DNA of 64,000 bases from Zobellia roscoffensis. Lineage in GTDB: Bacteria; Bacteroidota; Bacteroidia; Flavobacteriales; Flavobacteriaceae. The notes beneath the pieces are model-generated. The model searched no databases. It worked only from the letters and a program-made list of their open reading frames with translations, and had not been told where the DNA came from. The DNA lies in contig NZ_JADDXT010000002.1 of the NCBI RefSeq assembly GCF_015330165.1, positions 1,858,504 to 1,922,503 on the forward strand. Direction: 5' to 3'. How positions within the stretch are numbered: the first letter of the stretch is position 1; each line of letters opens with the position of its first letter. Shown piece by piece: positions 36,291-45,096 of the stretch. Made by a program: the position numbers and the translations under genes.

Positions 36291-37640
36291 ATGGAAGAAC
36301 AAAAATATGATGTATTTGTAATAGGAAGTGGAATTGCAGGTCAGACCGTAGCGGAAACTTGTGTAAAAGAGGGACTCAAAGTGGCGATTGCCGATAAGCG
36401 GGAATATGGAGGAACATGTGCAAATAGGGGCTGTGACCCTAAAAAGGTGCTCTTGGGGGCTACGGAGGTAATTGAGGTAAGTACTAATCTTTTAGGAAAA
36501 GGAATCAAGGATACGCCAGCACTGAGTTGGAAAAAGTTAATGAAATACAAGAAGAATTTCACATCTCCCGTACCTGAGTCTACGGAAAAAGACCTGAAAG
36601 AACTGGGTGTTGATCTGTATTATAAATCTCCAGAGTTTTTGGATGAGCAAACACTTTCCGTAGAAGGGAAAACGATAAAGGCCGATAAAATTGTTATAGC
36701 CACTGGTTTTGAACCACGTAAATTAGATTTTAAAGGCAATAAATACCTTAAAACAAGTGATGATTTTTTGAGTCAAAAGAAGCTTCCAAAGAAAGTTACT
36801 TTTATAGGTGCAGGTTATGTAGGAATGGAATTTTCCCATATCGCGGCTAGGGCCGGAGCACAGGTTACGGTTATAGATTCTGGAAAAAGACCATTGAAAC
36901 CTTTTGATGCCGATTTAGTGAAAGAGCTAACTAAATATTCCAAAGAAATGGGAATAGAATTTATTTTTGATGCTACCATTACGGGTATCAAAAGGGGGGC
37001 GAAAAATTTGAAGGTTTCCTACGATAGAAAAGGAAAGTCCGAGAAGCTAAAATCCAGAGTGGTTTTTAATACGGCAGGTCGTGTTCCGGCCATATCAAAA
37101 TTGAATTTAGAAAAAGGTCAAGTAAATTTCACGGAGGATGGCATTGAAACGAATGATTATCTACAAAGCAAGACGAACGAAAATGTTTATGCTTGTGGAG
37201 ATGTCTCCGATAAAGGTTTGCCGCTTACACCTCTATCCGGTAAGGAGGGGAATGTTGTTGCCATAAATATTATTGAAGGGAACAAGAAAAAACTAGAAGT
37301 GCCGGTTACGCCTTCCGTGGTATTTACTTTGCCCAATTTAGCTTCTGTAGGATACTCTGAGGAGGAAGCAAAAAATAGATACAAAAATGTGGTGGTCAAT
37401 TTTGAAACGGCTTCAAGTTGGTTCAACGCCAAAAGAATCAATGCACCCTTGTATGCCTACAAAATTATTTTGAACGAGCGAACTAAAGAAATTGTGGGGG
37501 CACATCTATTGGGGCCAGAAGCCGGTGAGACTATAAACCTTTTTACTATGGCCATTAATCAAGGCATGACCGCAAAACAGCTGAAGCAAATCATTTTTAC
37601 CTATCCATCATGGTCCAATGATATAAAGTCTATGGTTTAG
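36291..37640 (+). CDS. Glutathione-reductase-like NAD(P)/FAD disulfide oxidoreductase lacking the His-Glu pair
   Basis: A 449-residue cytoplasmic flavoprotein of the pyridine nucleotide-disulfide reductase class I. The FAD-binding GSGIAG (12-17), the redox disulfide GGTCANRGCDPKK (Cys 43 and Cys 48), the second dinucleotide fold TFIGAGYVGMEFSHIA, and NVYACGDVSDKG are all there. At the dimer interface, where glutathione and dihydrolipoamide reductases have the catalytic H-P-T-x-x-E, this protein reads TYPSWSNDIKSM, so the His and Glu are missing. The substrate is therefore unlikely to be glutathione or lipoamide in the standard way. It is a single gene facing a TspO-like gene. Confidence 0.88.
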   Translation: MEEQKYDVFVIGSGIAGQTVAETCVKEGLKVAIADKREYGGTCANRGCDPKKVLLGATEVIEVSTNLLGKGIKDTPALSWKKLMKYKKNFTSPVPESTEKDLKELGVDLYYKSPEFLDEQTLSVEGKTIKADKIVIATGFEPRKLDFKGNKYLKTSDDFLSQKKLPKKVTFIGAGYVGMEFSHIAARAGAQVTVIDSGKRPLKPFDADLVKELTKYSKEMGIEFIFDATITGIKRGAKNLKVSYDRKGKSEKLKSRVVFNTAGRVPAISKLNLEKGQVNFTEDGIETNDYLQSKTNENVYACGDVSDKGLPLTPLSGKEGNVVAINIIEGNKKKLEVPVTPSVVFTLPNLASVGYSEEEAKNRYKNVVVNFETASSWFNAKRINAPLYAYKIILNERTKEIVGAHLLGPEAGETINLFTMAINQGMTAKQLKQIIFTYPSWSNDIKSMV

Positions 37641-37657
37641 ACCATTTATAATTGTTC

Positions 37658-38461
37658 TTAACGGTCACCCTGCAATCGTTCCTTCAATTTCTGTCCTGGA
37701 TTAGTTTCGCGGTTTCGCATGGCGTGCGCCATAGAGGAAACGAAAAGAATAACTCCCGCAGCAAGGGCAGAATAGGCAATAACTTCAAAATTATCTTTAT
37801 GTCGAACAAAAATAGCGACTAAGGCCCATACGCCAACAAGTGCAAATTCCCTCATGTTACGGGTCCATGTAATAGCTAGGTTTATTCCTGCTGCAATGGC
37901 TATGAGAATTATAGTCCATGAGACTTCTGAAAGTGGAGCTCCGCTCCAACCTAATTTGGTCAAATATGCCGAAATATTGGCGATTGTGGCTACGGTAATC
38001 CATCCGCTGTACAAACAAATGGGCCACCATACAAAAGCGAGGACCTCAATGGGAGCGTCCCATTTTTCCATATTTGTATTTAGGATGATTTTTATCAGGG
38101 AAATAAGAATGCCCAGCATAATCAGAACCGATATGCCTGTATAATCATAAACAAATGCCAATACCCATACAGAATTCAGGAGGTTGGCCATTAGAAACCA
38201 ATAACCCGTTTGTTCTATGAAATCACTTTTTTTAGTGCTAAAAAACGCGCGCTTTACCTGAAAGATAGAGTAGGCCAAGAGGCTTAAAAATATTAATCCC
38301 CAAATGGAAAATGCATAACCGGCGGGAGTAAAAAGATTATCATATCTGCCGCTTATTTCTCCAATAGTTGTATTGTTCAAACGGTACATTTGAGAAATAT
38401 AATTGATTCCGATAACGAAAAGAACGGATAACAGGTTAAGTAGGGCCAGTCTCTTTTTCAT
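37658..38461 (-). CDS. TspO/MBR-like tryptophan-rich membrane protein
   Basis: A 267-residue inner-membrane protein with about eight hydrophobic helices. The segment LFTPAGYAFSIWGLIFLSLLAY and the W/P-rich loop MEKWDAPIEVLAFVWWPICLYSGWITVATI resemble tryptophan-rich sensory (TspO/MBR) proteins, though it is longer than the usual 160 residues. Such proteins bind porphyrins or sterols in other organisms; no function is known for this longer form. It is a single gene, convergent with the flavoprotein (17 bases between stops). I am fairly sure of the broad family, less so of its role. Confidence 0.75.
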   Translation of the reverse strand: MKKRLALLNLLSVLFVIGINYISQMYRLNNTTIGEISGRYDNLFTPAGYAFSIWGLIFLSLLAYSIFQVKRAFFSTKKSDFIEQTGYWFLMANLLNSVWVLAFVYDYTGISVLIMLGILISLIKIILNTNMEKWDAPIEVLAFVWWPICLYSGWITVATIANISAYLTKLGWSGAPLSEVSWTIILIAIAAGINLAITWTRNMREFALVGVWALVAIFVRHKDNFEVIAYSALAAGVILFVSSMAHAMRNRETNPGQKLKERLQGDR

Positions 38462-38534
38462 AAGGTTAATTTTTTATAAAATTACAATAGCAAAAACAGT
38501 ACGATTGATGCGAATTGATATAAAATGGACTGGT

Positions 38535-39203
38535 TTAATACCGTCTTTTGCGTTTCGTTTCCTTCATTTGTACTTGGAACACCTCTTCTTGGGTGACAGC
38601 AAATACTTCGTTGTTCGCTTTCGGTTCTAGAGTATAAGTGCCGGTAAAGGTCCCGAAAGCCGGTAAAATCAACTGATTTTCAGATTTAAAGAAACAGGAT
38701 AAGCGTATGGATTGCCTTCCCATACCTTGCAAACGAACTGCGGGGTGAATATGGCCGGAAAAATTGAAGAATCCTTCGCGTTCTTCCGGATGATGGGTCA
38801 AAAGAAAACCATCTAGCTGTATTTCCGAAACTACCCGTATGCCCAGCTCTTCATATTTAAGCGGAGAAATAATATCATGGTTTCCGGCAACAAGAATAAT
38901 GTCCGAGGTAATGGTACTTGCCCATGCTTCAAAAAGTTGCCATTCTTTATTGAGTGAAGAATGAAACAAGTCACCCATAAAAACAAGGACCTCAGGTTGA
39001 AAAAAATTGACCGCAACATCCATTAATTCAAAATTCTTCTGAATCGCAGCTTGAGGCACGGCCGCGCCAAATTTCCTAAAGTGTGAAATCTTTCCTAGGT
39101 GCACATCACTAATCAATAGCATCGATTTTTCCTTCCAAAACAAAACTCCGGAAGGATGCATAATAAAATGTTGATTATTAACTTTAGTTTCTAAAGTGCT
39201 CAT
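38535..39203 (-). CDS. pdeM: Ligase-associated DNA repair phosphoesterase PdeM
   Basis: A 222-residue calcineurin-like metallophosphoesterase, cytoplasmic. Metal ligands are in SDVHLGKISHFRK, MGDLFHSS, AGNHDIIS and GHIHPAV. In this cluster type the enzyme is a Mn-dependent DNA endonuclease/phosphodiesterase. It is the last gene of the four-gene repair operon, 15 bases after the helicase gene. I start at the ATG at 39203; a TTG three codons upstream (39212) also opens the frame, but is less likely. The length is usual for the family. Confidence 0.9.
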   Translation of the reverse strand: MSTLETKVNNQHFIMHPSGVLFWKEKSMLLISDVHLGKISHFRKFGAAVPQAAIQKNFELMDVAVNFFQPEVLVFMGDLFHSSLNKEWQLFEAWASTITSDIILVAGNHDIISPLKYEELGIRVVSEIQLDGFLLTHHPEEREGFFNFSGHIHPAVRLQGMGRQSIRLSCFFKSENQLILPAFGTFTGTYTLEPKANNEVFAVTQEEVFQVQMKETKRKRRY

Positions 39204-39218
39204 TAATGCCAAAGGTAT

Positions 39219-41687
39219 CTACTTTTTCATCAATAACGCGGACATACGCTTGATACGATCGGCTAATTTTTCACTGGATAATTTTTCGCGGCTTAAGCGA
39301 TCAGTAATTAATGGAAATGCAAATGGAGTAGCTTTCTTACAAGGTTTCCAAACGATTTCTTGTTGAGCAATACGTTCTAGGGAAAGTCGTAAACGGCCTT
39401 CTTCTAACTGATGTTGAAAGGTTTCGGTAAAAGCTTGTTGAAAGAGTAGGTTTTCAGGCTCGTAATCTCTGAAAACCTCAAAAAGTAATTGGGAATTGCT
39501 CTGTAGGTGTTTCATCTTTATGCCCTTGTTGGGATAGCCAGTAAAGACCATACCACTAATAATTGCAATATCACGAAATTTACGACGTGCCATTTCCGTG
39601 GCATTCAGGCTTTTTTGTAAATCATCTAAAAGATATTCGGCAGTGAACAAATCATTATCAATGACTTGTTGCATATCTATTTCTTGATCGGACAGTAGTT
39701 CAAAACCATAATCATTGAATGCCAATGAAAAGGTAATGGGGGATAGCAAGCTAATACGATAGCCTAAAAGACTGCCCATAGCCTCGTGAACAAAACGTCC
39801 TTCAAATGGATAGAATACATGATGATACCCTTCACGTGTTTTAAAGGTTTCAATCAAGAATTCATTTGGGTTGGGAACAATGCTTTCCCGTCTCTGACGT
39901 GCAAAAATATGTGCCAAAGAACGTATTTCTACAGATTGGTATTTTTTATCTTCCGAGGAACTGTATAATTCTTCTCGCAGTAATTTCGACATCTGGGCCG
40001 ATAGGGTCATACGGCTTCCGGACCAACTAGAAATTTTATTGGTCTTTTTAGTGGAGTTCCGAACGTGTACTTGCATGTCCTTTATTCTAATGAATTCAAG
40101 ATTCCTGCCCGCAAACGTGAAAACATCGCCTCTATTCAACTTGGATACAAAAAACTCTTCTATAGAGCCAATATATCCTCCCTTCTGATAACGGACGGTA
40201 AGGTTTACATCACCCACAATGGTGCCAATCTGAAACCGATGGCGCATGGCTACCCCGCGATTGGTGACTTTAAATTTCCCGTCTTCTTCAACCTCTACTT
40301 TTTTATATTCATCGTAGGTTTGAAGACTTTGACTACCCATAACCAAAAAGTTCAATAGCCATTGCCATTGGTCCCTAGTCAAGGTTTGATAACAAAATGT
40401 CTGACTTATTTCTTTGTAGATTTCGTTGGGATAGAATCCATCGGAAATTGCAAGAGTTGTCAAATATTGTAGGAGTACATCATAACAATTTAGGTAAGGC
40501 ATCCGGTCTTCTACGGCATTTTGTTTCACTGCTTTCTGTAGTGCTGAAGCCTCAATAAGTTCTATGGCGTGGGTGGGCAGAAAATGAATAACACTTTCTT
40601 CTCCAGGACGGTGTCCACTACGTCCTGCCCTTTGTAAAAAACGCGCCACACCCTTTGGTCCTCCAATCTGGACTACGGTTTCAACTGGGGCAAAATCTAC
40701 TCCTAAATCTAAACTAGAGGTACAGACTACCGCTTTCAACTCTTCGTTCCTAATGGCATTCTCCACCCAGTTACGTGTGTCTTTGTTAATGCTGCCGTGG
40801 TGCATAGCCATATCGCCTGCAAACTCAGGGTGCTTTTCAAGAATTTTTTGAAACCAGATTTCGCATTGGCTGCGCGTATTGGTGAACAATAAAGTAGTTT
40901 TGCTATTATTGATAATGGGAATAACGTCTTCCAGTAAATGCAAGCCTAAATGTCCTCTCCACGGGAAAGTCTCCATTTTTTTTGGAATGACACTTTTGAC
41001 CGTAATCTTCTTTTTAATATTGGCCCGTATCATCAGGGAATTTTCTAAAGCTTCTGTCTCCGGGCCAAGGAGTACATCTCTTGCCTGTTCCAAGTTACCG
41101 ATGGTTGCAGAAATACCCCAAATACGAAGGTCTTTGGATACTGTTTTTAGTCTTGATAGGGCAAGTTCCATCTGAACGCCTCTCTTGGTACCCAACAGTT
41201 CATGCCATTCATCAACCACAATAGCGGAACAATCCTTAAAGATTTTATCATAGCCCTTGGTCGCTAGTAACAATTGCAGACTTTCAGGAGTAGTAATGAG
41301 CAAGTCCGGCATTTGCTTTTTTTGCCCTGCCCGTTCTTTTGTAGTAGTATCTCCGGTACGGATACCAACGGTCATTTGTGTTTCTAGATCTGCTGTGACC
41401 CGTTCCGCTGATTGCCGTATTTCTTGGGAAAGGGCACGTAAAGGAGTAATCCAGATTGCTTTAAGTCCTTTTTTGTGCTTTGTTTTGTATTGAGGGTTTT
41501 GTTTAATATAGTTCAGAACAATAGGGAACCAAAGGGCATAGGTCTTTCCGCTTCCGGTTGGCGCGTTCAATAGTCCGTTTTTACCTTGAAGGAAAGCCTT
41601 CCAAGTGTCTTTCTGAAACTTAAAAGGTTTCCAGTTTTGTTGTTGAAACCAATTCAGGGCAATATCGTATAGCTCTTCTCTATTCAT
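39219..41687 (-). CDS. Ligase-associated DEXH helicase (Lhr-Core type)
   Basis: An 822-residue superfamily 2 DNA helicase. Walker A is APTGSGKT (42-49), motif II is DEWH (159-162), motif III lies in GISATIGNLEQA, and the second RecA domain has VVCTSSLDLGVDFAPVETVVQIGGPKGVARFLQRAGRSGHRPG. The winged-helix and Lhr core domains follow up to residue 800; the long C-terminal extension of full Lhr is absent, as is normal for the ligase-associated form. Lhr-Core unwinds DNA and RNA:DNA duplexes. It overlaps nothing but is separated by only 7 bases from the ligase and by 15 from pdeM. Confidence 0.95.
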   Translation of the reverse strand: MNREELYDIALNWFQQQNWKPFKFQKDTWKAFLQGKNGLLNAPTGSGKTYALWFPIVLNYIKQNPQYKTKHKKGLKAIWITPLRALSQEIRQSAERVTADLETQMTVGIRTGDTTTKERAGQKKQMPDLLITTPESLQLLLATKGYDKIFKDCSAIVVDEWHELLGTKRGVQMELALSRLKTVSKDLRIWGISATIGNLEQARDVLLGPETEALENSLMIRANIKKKITVKSVIPKKMETFPWRGHLGLHLLEDVIPIINNSKTTLLFTNTRSQCEIWFQKILEKHPEFAGDMAMHHGSINKDTRNWVENAIRNEELKAVVCTSSLDLGVDFAPVETVVQIGGPKGVARFLQRAGRSGHRPGEESVIHFLPTHAIELIEASALQKAVKQNAVEDRMPYLNCYDVLLQYLTTLAISDGFYPNEIYKEISQTFCYQTLTRDQWQWLLNFLVMGSQSLQTYDEYKKVEVEEDGKFKVTNRGVAMRHRFQIGTIVGDVNLTVRYQKGGYIGSIEEFFVSKLNRGDVFTFAGRNLEFIRIKDMQVHVRNSTKKTNKISSWSGSRMTLSAQMSKLLREELYSSSEDKKYQSVEIRSLAHIFARQRRESIVPNPNEFLIETFKTREGYHHVFYPFEGRFVHEAMGSLLGYRISLLSPITFSLAFNDYGFELLSDQEIDMQQVIDNDLFTAEYLLDDLQKSLNATEMARRKFRDIAIISGMVFTGYPNKGIKMKHLQSNSQLLFEVFRDYEPENLLFQQAFTETFQHQLEEGRLRLSLERIAQQEIVWKPCKKATPFAFPLITDRLSREKLSSEKLADRIKRMSALLMKK

Positions 41688-41694
41688 GTTTCGG

Positions 41695-43362
41695 CTAAGG
41701 AATCATCAATTTTAAATCTTCTAAAGAATTGGCCTCGTGAATGGATTTGTCTTTTCTCCAGCGTAGAATTCGCGGAAATCTCGTAGCAACGCCACTTTTA
41801 TGGCGTTTTGACAAAGCAATACCTTCAAAAGCAATTTCAAAAACATGTTGTGGTGTTACTGAGCGCACCGGTCCAAAGCGTTCTAGGGTATTTCTCTTTA
41901 TCCAAGCATCTACCTTTCTAAATTCGGCATCTGTTAATCCGGAATAGGCCTTCGCAAAAGTAACCAGTTCTTTTTCGCCTTCGTCATTCTCTTTCCATAA
42001 GGCAAAAGTATAATCTGTAAATAAGTTGCTCCTACGGCCATGTCCACGCATAGCATAGGTAAGGACGGCATCAATGGTCAAAGGATCCACTTTCCATTTC
42101 CACCAATCCCCCTTCTTCCTGCCCACGAGGTAAGGAGAGTCTTTTCGTTTTAACATAAGCCCTTCGCTTGACATTTCACGAGAACGTGCCCTTTCTGTAG
42201 CAACTTCTTCCCAAGTTTTAAAATGCGTGGTTTCCGAGAGTTGAAAGGAAATTTCAAGATTAGTTAGCGTTTGATATAAATTCTCTAAAATCTCACGTCG
42301 TTCAGAAAAAGGGAGGTCTCTAACATCTTTTCCATTCCATTCCAAGATATCGTAAGCCTTTAGCATAACAGGTACTTTCTTAAGTAAAGCTTTTGAAACG
42401 CTCTTGCGCCCAATGCGGGTTTGCAGGTCATTAAAGGAGCCTATTTGCCCATTTATATAAGGGAGAATCTCCCCGTCTATAACCGTGCCATTCGGGATTT
42501 TGCCAATAAACTCATTAAATTCTGGGTACTTATCTGTTACGAGCTCTTCCCCGCGACTCCAAACAAATAGTTCATTATTTCTAAGAATCACTTGGGAACG
42601 TATTCCATCCCATTTATGCTCGGCGGACCATTGTGAGACATCGCCCAAATCCTCTGGCTCACCTTCTATTGCATAGGCTAAGTAAAAGGGATAAGGTTTT
42701 GAAAGGTAGTCACTTGCATTTTCTTCTAAAATAAGTTCCTGAAAGGATATCTCATTTGGATCCCAATTCCCCATAAGTTTATAGGCCAAAATATCCTCAT
42801 CTATTTCTGTTGCTTTTGCCAAAGCGCGGGTCATTAATTTTTGGCTAACCCCAATGCGAAATCCGCCGGTGATCAGTTTGGTAAAAACGAACCGCCCGTA
42901 ATAATCTAGGACTTTCCAGTTTTCGAAAAGATATTCCTTTTTTTCTTCGTCCGATTTTCTCTTCAGTGCAATCATTTCCTCAAGAAACTGAGTCAATGTT
43001 TTTTCAGTTGCTATTTTACTTGATGGAACAATTAACGCTATGGTTTCCGCCAAATCTCCTACAATATGATAGCTTTCTTCAAAAAGCCAAAGTGGAATGT
43101 TTGCCAATTCCGAGGCCCATTCTCTTAGCAAAGTAGTGTTTACAGGCCTTGGAGGTCTGCGATGAGATAGGATGGCAATGGTCCATACCTTGTCTTCGTC
43201 GGTAGCGGCCAAAAAGTAATCGGTTAGTGCTTGAACCTTAACATTGGTTTTATTGGTGCTGTCCAATGTCTTGATGAGCGCTGCAAAACCTCTCATGCCC
43301 AGTTCGCTTGAAGTAACTTCATCCTCATGGGCAACCTCGGATGTATTTTGTTGATGCTTCAT
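41695..43362 (-). CDS. ATP-dependent DNA ligase of the repair cluster
   Basis: A 555-residue ATP-dependent DNA ligase. An N-terminal DNA-binding domain (about residues 25-215) precedes the adenylation domain with the active-site Lys in EHKWDGIRSQ (K250), motif III (DGEILPY), motif IV (EGLMLKRKDSPYLVGRK) and motif V (WWKWKVDPLTIDAVL), followed by an OB fold (TYAMRGHGRRSNLFTDYTFALW). It seals nicks with ATP, apart from the NAD ligase LigA used in replication. Its start overlaps the exonuclease stop by four bases (ATGA), so the two are translationally coupled. Confidence 0.96.
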   Translation of the reverse strand: MKHQQNTSEVAHEDEVTSSELGMRGFAALIKTLDSTNKTNVKVQALTDYFLAATDEDKVWTIAILSHRRPPRPVNTTLLREWASELANIPLWLFEESYHIVGDLAETIALIVPSSKIATEKTLTQFLEEMIALKRKSDEEKKEYLFENWKVLDYYGRFVFTKLITGGFRIGVSQKLMTRALAKATEIDEDILAYKLMGNWDPNEISFQELILEENASDYLSKPYPFYLAYAIEGEPEDLGDVSQWSAEHKWDGIRSQVILRNNELFVWSRGEELVTDKYPEFNEFIGKIPNGTVIDGEILPYINGQIGSFNDLQTRIGRKSVSKALLKKVPVMLKAYDILEWNGKDVRDLPFSERREILENLYQTLTNLEISFQLSETTHFKTWEEVATERARSREMSSEGLMLKRKDSPYLVGRKKGDWWKWKVDPLTIDAVLTYAMRGHGRRSNLFTDYTFALWKENDEGEKELVTFAKAYSGLTDAEFRKVDAWIKRNTLERFGPVRSVTPQHVFEIAFEGIALSKRHKSGVATRFPRILRWRKDKSIHEANSLEDLKLMIP

Positions 43363-44393
43363 GATGTTTGCTTTTCTAGGGTTGCTGTTTCATCAGGAAC
43401 CGTATTGTCCTCTTCGTCTCCATACTGAGTTTCTTCAGTACGTGCGTCATAGCCTTGTTCGCGGAGATAACGTGAAAAAATTTCTGTATATCCGTGAGTA
43501 CATATAATCTTTTCGGCTCCCGTAGTTTCAATACTGGATAAAAGTCCTTGCCAATCACAATGATCGCTCAAAACAAAACCTTTATCAATGGCCCTGCGTC
43601 TTCGCGCACCTCTAAAAGTCATCCATCCGCTGGCCGAAGCAGTTACGTAGGGCACCATTTTACGAATCCAAGTACTTCCGTGAGCACTTGGTGGGGCCAG
43701 AACAATGTTCCCTAGCAGTTCTTCTTTTTTAGTTTCCTTGGTAATCAGGGTCGTTTCAGGAAAATCCACTAAAGGACGCAATATATGGGTCATGTTTTCA
43801 ATGGCGCCGTGGGTGTAGATTTTGCCTATATCCATGTTAAGGTATTTTAATAGGCGTTGTGCTTTTCCTAAACTATAACCGAATAAAATTGAAGTCTTTC
43901 CTTCTCTTTGGTTTTCTGCCCACCATTGGTTAATATTCTCGAAAACCTCTTGTTGCGGAGTCCACTTAAAAGCAGGGAGACCAAAAGTGCACTCGGTAAT
44001 GAATGTATCACATTTAATAAGTTCATAGGGAGTTGATATACCGTCGTTTTCGGTTTTGTAATCGCCCGTAAAAACCCAAACTTCACCTTTATGTTCTACG
44101 CGTATCTGAGAAGAGCCGATAATATGACCTGCTGGATGCAGACTGAATTTCACATTGTTTATCACAAAAGATTCTCCCCACTCAACCCCGGTTACGGTAA
44201 TTTCGCCCAACCTATGACTTATAATTGGAACATTTCTATGATGCGTAATGTATTGCTTGTGCCCCCAACGGCTATGATCTGCATGACCGTGAGATATGAT
44301 GGCTTTTTCTACGGGCTTCCAAGGGTCTAAATAAACCTTTGCAACACTGCAATAAATACCTTTATCAGTAAATTCTAGAAGCGGATTCTTCAT
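43359..44393 (-). CDS. Ligase-associated exonuclease (metallo-beta-lactamase fold)
   Basis: A 344-residue metallo-beta-lactamase/beta-CASP type nuclease, cytoplasmic. The ligand motif HGHADHS (H35, H37, D39, H40) is intact, with HPAGHIIGSSQ, FTGDYKTENDG and LSDHCDWQGL giving the other metal residues, and ICTHGYTE near the end. In the known cluster this enzyme is named Exo and is related to SNM1/Artemis-like nucleases. It is the first gene of the operon, so the promoter should lie in 44394-44542; I see no full match to the consensus there on this strand. The inverted repeat at 44487-44507 is nearby. Confidence 0.94.
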   Translation of the reverse strand: MKNPLLEFTDKGIYCSVAKVYLDPWKPVEKAIISHGHADHSRWGHKQYITHHRNVPIISHRLGEITVTGVEWGESFVINNVKFSLHPAGHIIGSSQIRVEHKGEVWVFTGDYKTENDGISTPYELIKCDTFITECTFGLPAFKWTPQQEVFENINQWWAENQREGKTSILFGYSLGKAQRLLKYLNMDIGKIYTHGAIENMTHILRPLVDFPETTLITKETKKEELLGNIVLAPPSAHGSTWIRKMVPYVTASASGWMTFRGARRRRAIDKGFVLSDHCDWQGLLSSIETTGAEKIICTHGYTEIFSRYLREQGYDARTEETQYGDEEDNTVPDETATLEKQTS

Positions 44394-44486
44394 GGTTTTT
44401 TAAAGTTACTTAATATTATAAAATGATATCCTTGTGCATTGGTATAAGATAGGGTAGCCTATTAAGAGTCCAAAATAATCATTCAG

Positions 44487-44507
44487 TTAGAGGTGAATGA
44501 CCTCTAA
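44487..44507. repeat. Inverted repeat between the repair operon and the TerB-like gene
   Basis: TTAGAGGT (44487-44494) and ACCTCTAA (44500-44507), perfect arms with a 5-base spacer. It lies just before the TATATTTG box of the TerB-like gene (44514) and about 95 bases before the repair operon, so it could be an operator serving either side. Confidence 0.45.
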
Positions 44508-44513
44508 AAAAAT

Positions 44514-44521
44514 TATATTTG
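44514..44521 (+). promoter_or_regulatory. -7 element of the TerB-like gene
   Basis: TATATTTG, 21 bases before the ATG at 44543. It overlaps a TTG (44519) that opens a slightly longer frame, so the ATG is preferred. Confidence 0.45.
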
Positions 44522-44542
44522 CTGCCAATAAAATTGATAAAT

Positions 44543-44965
44543 ATGGCAATCGCAGATTTATATACTAGTGGTGAGCATAGGAGAAACCTAGCACACTTTG
44601 CAGCTATTGCAACTTTGGCTAGCATAGATGGTGAAATAAGCTCAGAAGAAAAAAGTATGTTGGACCGCTTTGCGGCGAAGTTTGATATTACAGAGTCTGA
44701 GTATAAAGAGGTCTTGAAGAAGGAGAATAAATATCCTATTGACCCACCGCATACTTCAGAGAAGAGATTAGAGCGGATTTATGACCTTTTCCGTATTATC
44801 TTTTCAGATCATTTTATAGATGACGAAGAAATGGTATTATTAAAGAAATATGCCATTGGTTTAGGTTTTTCAGGAGAACAAGCCGATAAAATAATTGAGA
44901 AATCTGTAGCTATTTTTAGCGGCCGAATAGATTTTGAAGATTATCTATACCTTTTAAAACACTGA
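44543..44965 (+). CDS. TerB-like tellurite-resistance fold protein
   Basis: A 140-residue all-helical cytoplasmic protein. The segment LAHFAAIATLASIDGEISSEEKSMLDRFAAKF shows the TerB-like pattern of acidic metal-binding helices (DGxISxxE), repeated as SDHFIDDEEMVLLKKYAIGLGF. TerB proteins bind Ca2+ or other ions and are found beyond tellurite-resistance loci; there is no ter operon here, so tellurite resistance is not implied. It is a single gene ended by a strong bidirectional terminator. Confidence 0.85.
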   Translation: MAIADLYTSGEHRRNLAHFAAIATLASIDGEISSEEKSMLDRFAAKFDITESEYKEVLKKENKYPIDPPHTSEKRLERIYDLFRIIFSDHFIDDEEMVLLKKYAIGLGFSGEQADKIIEKSVAIFSGRIDFEDYLYLLKH

Positions 44966-44976
44966 TCTATTAATTG

Positions 44977-45016
44977 AAAAGCCCGGAAAAATTATAATTT
45001 TTCCGGGCTTTTTTTA
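44977..45016. terminator. Bidirectional terminator between TerB-like gene and fbp
   Basis: Perfect 17-bp arms, 44977-44993 and 44996-45012, with GC core GCCCGG/CCGGGC and a tract of T at the end (and A at the start). It serves the two convergent genes. Confidence 0.9.
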
Positions 45017-45096
45017 TTGATTTCTATTGGGTTAATACCTCTAGGCTTGCCCCTGGGAAATTCACGTATTTTGCAAAAATCATTTACACCATTGTA

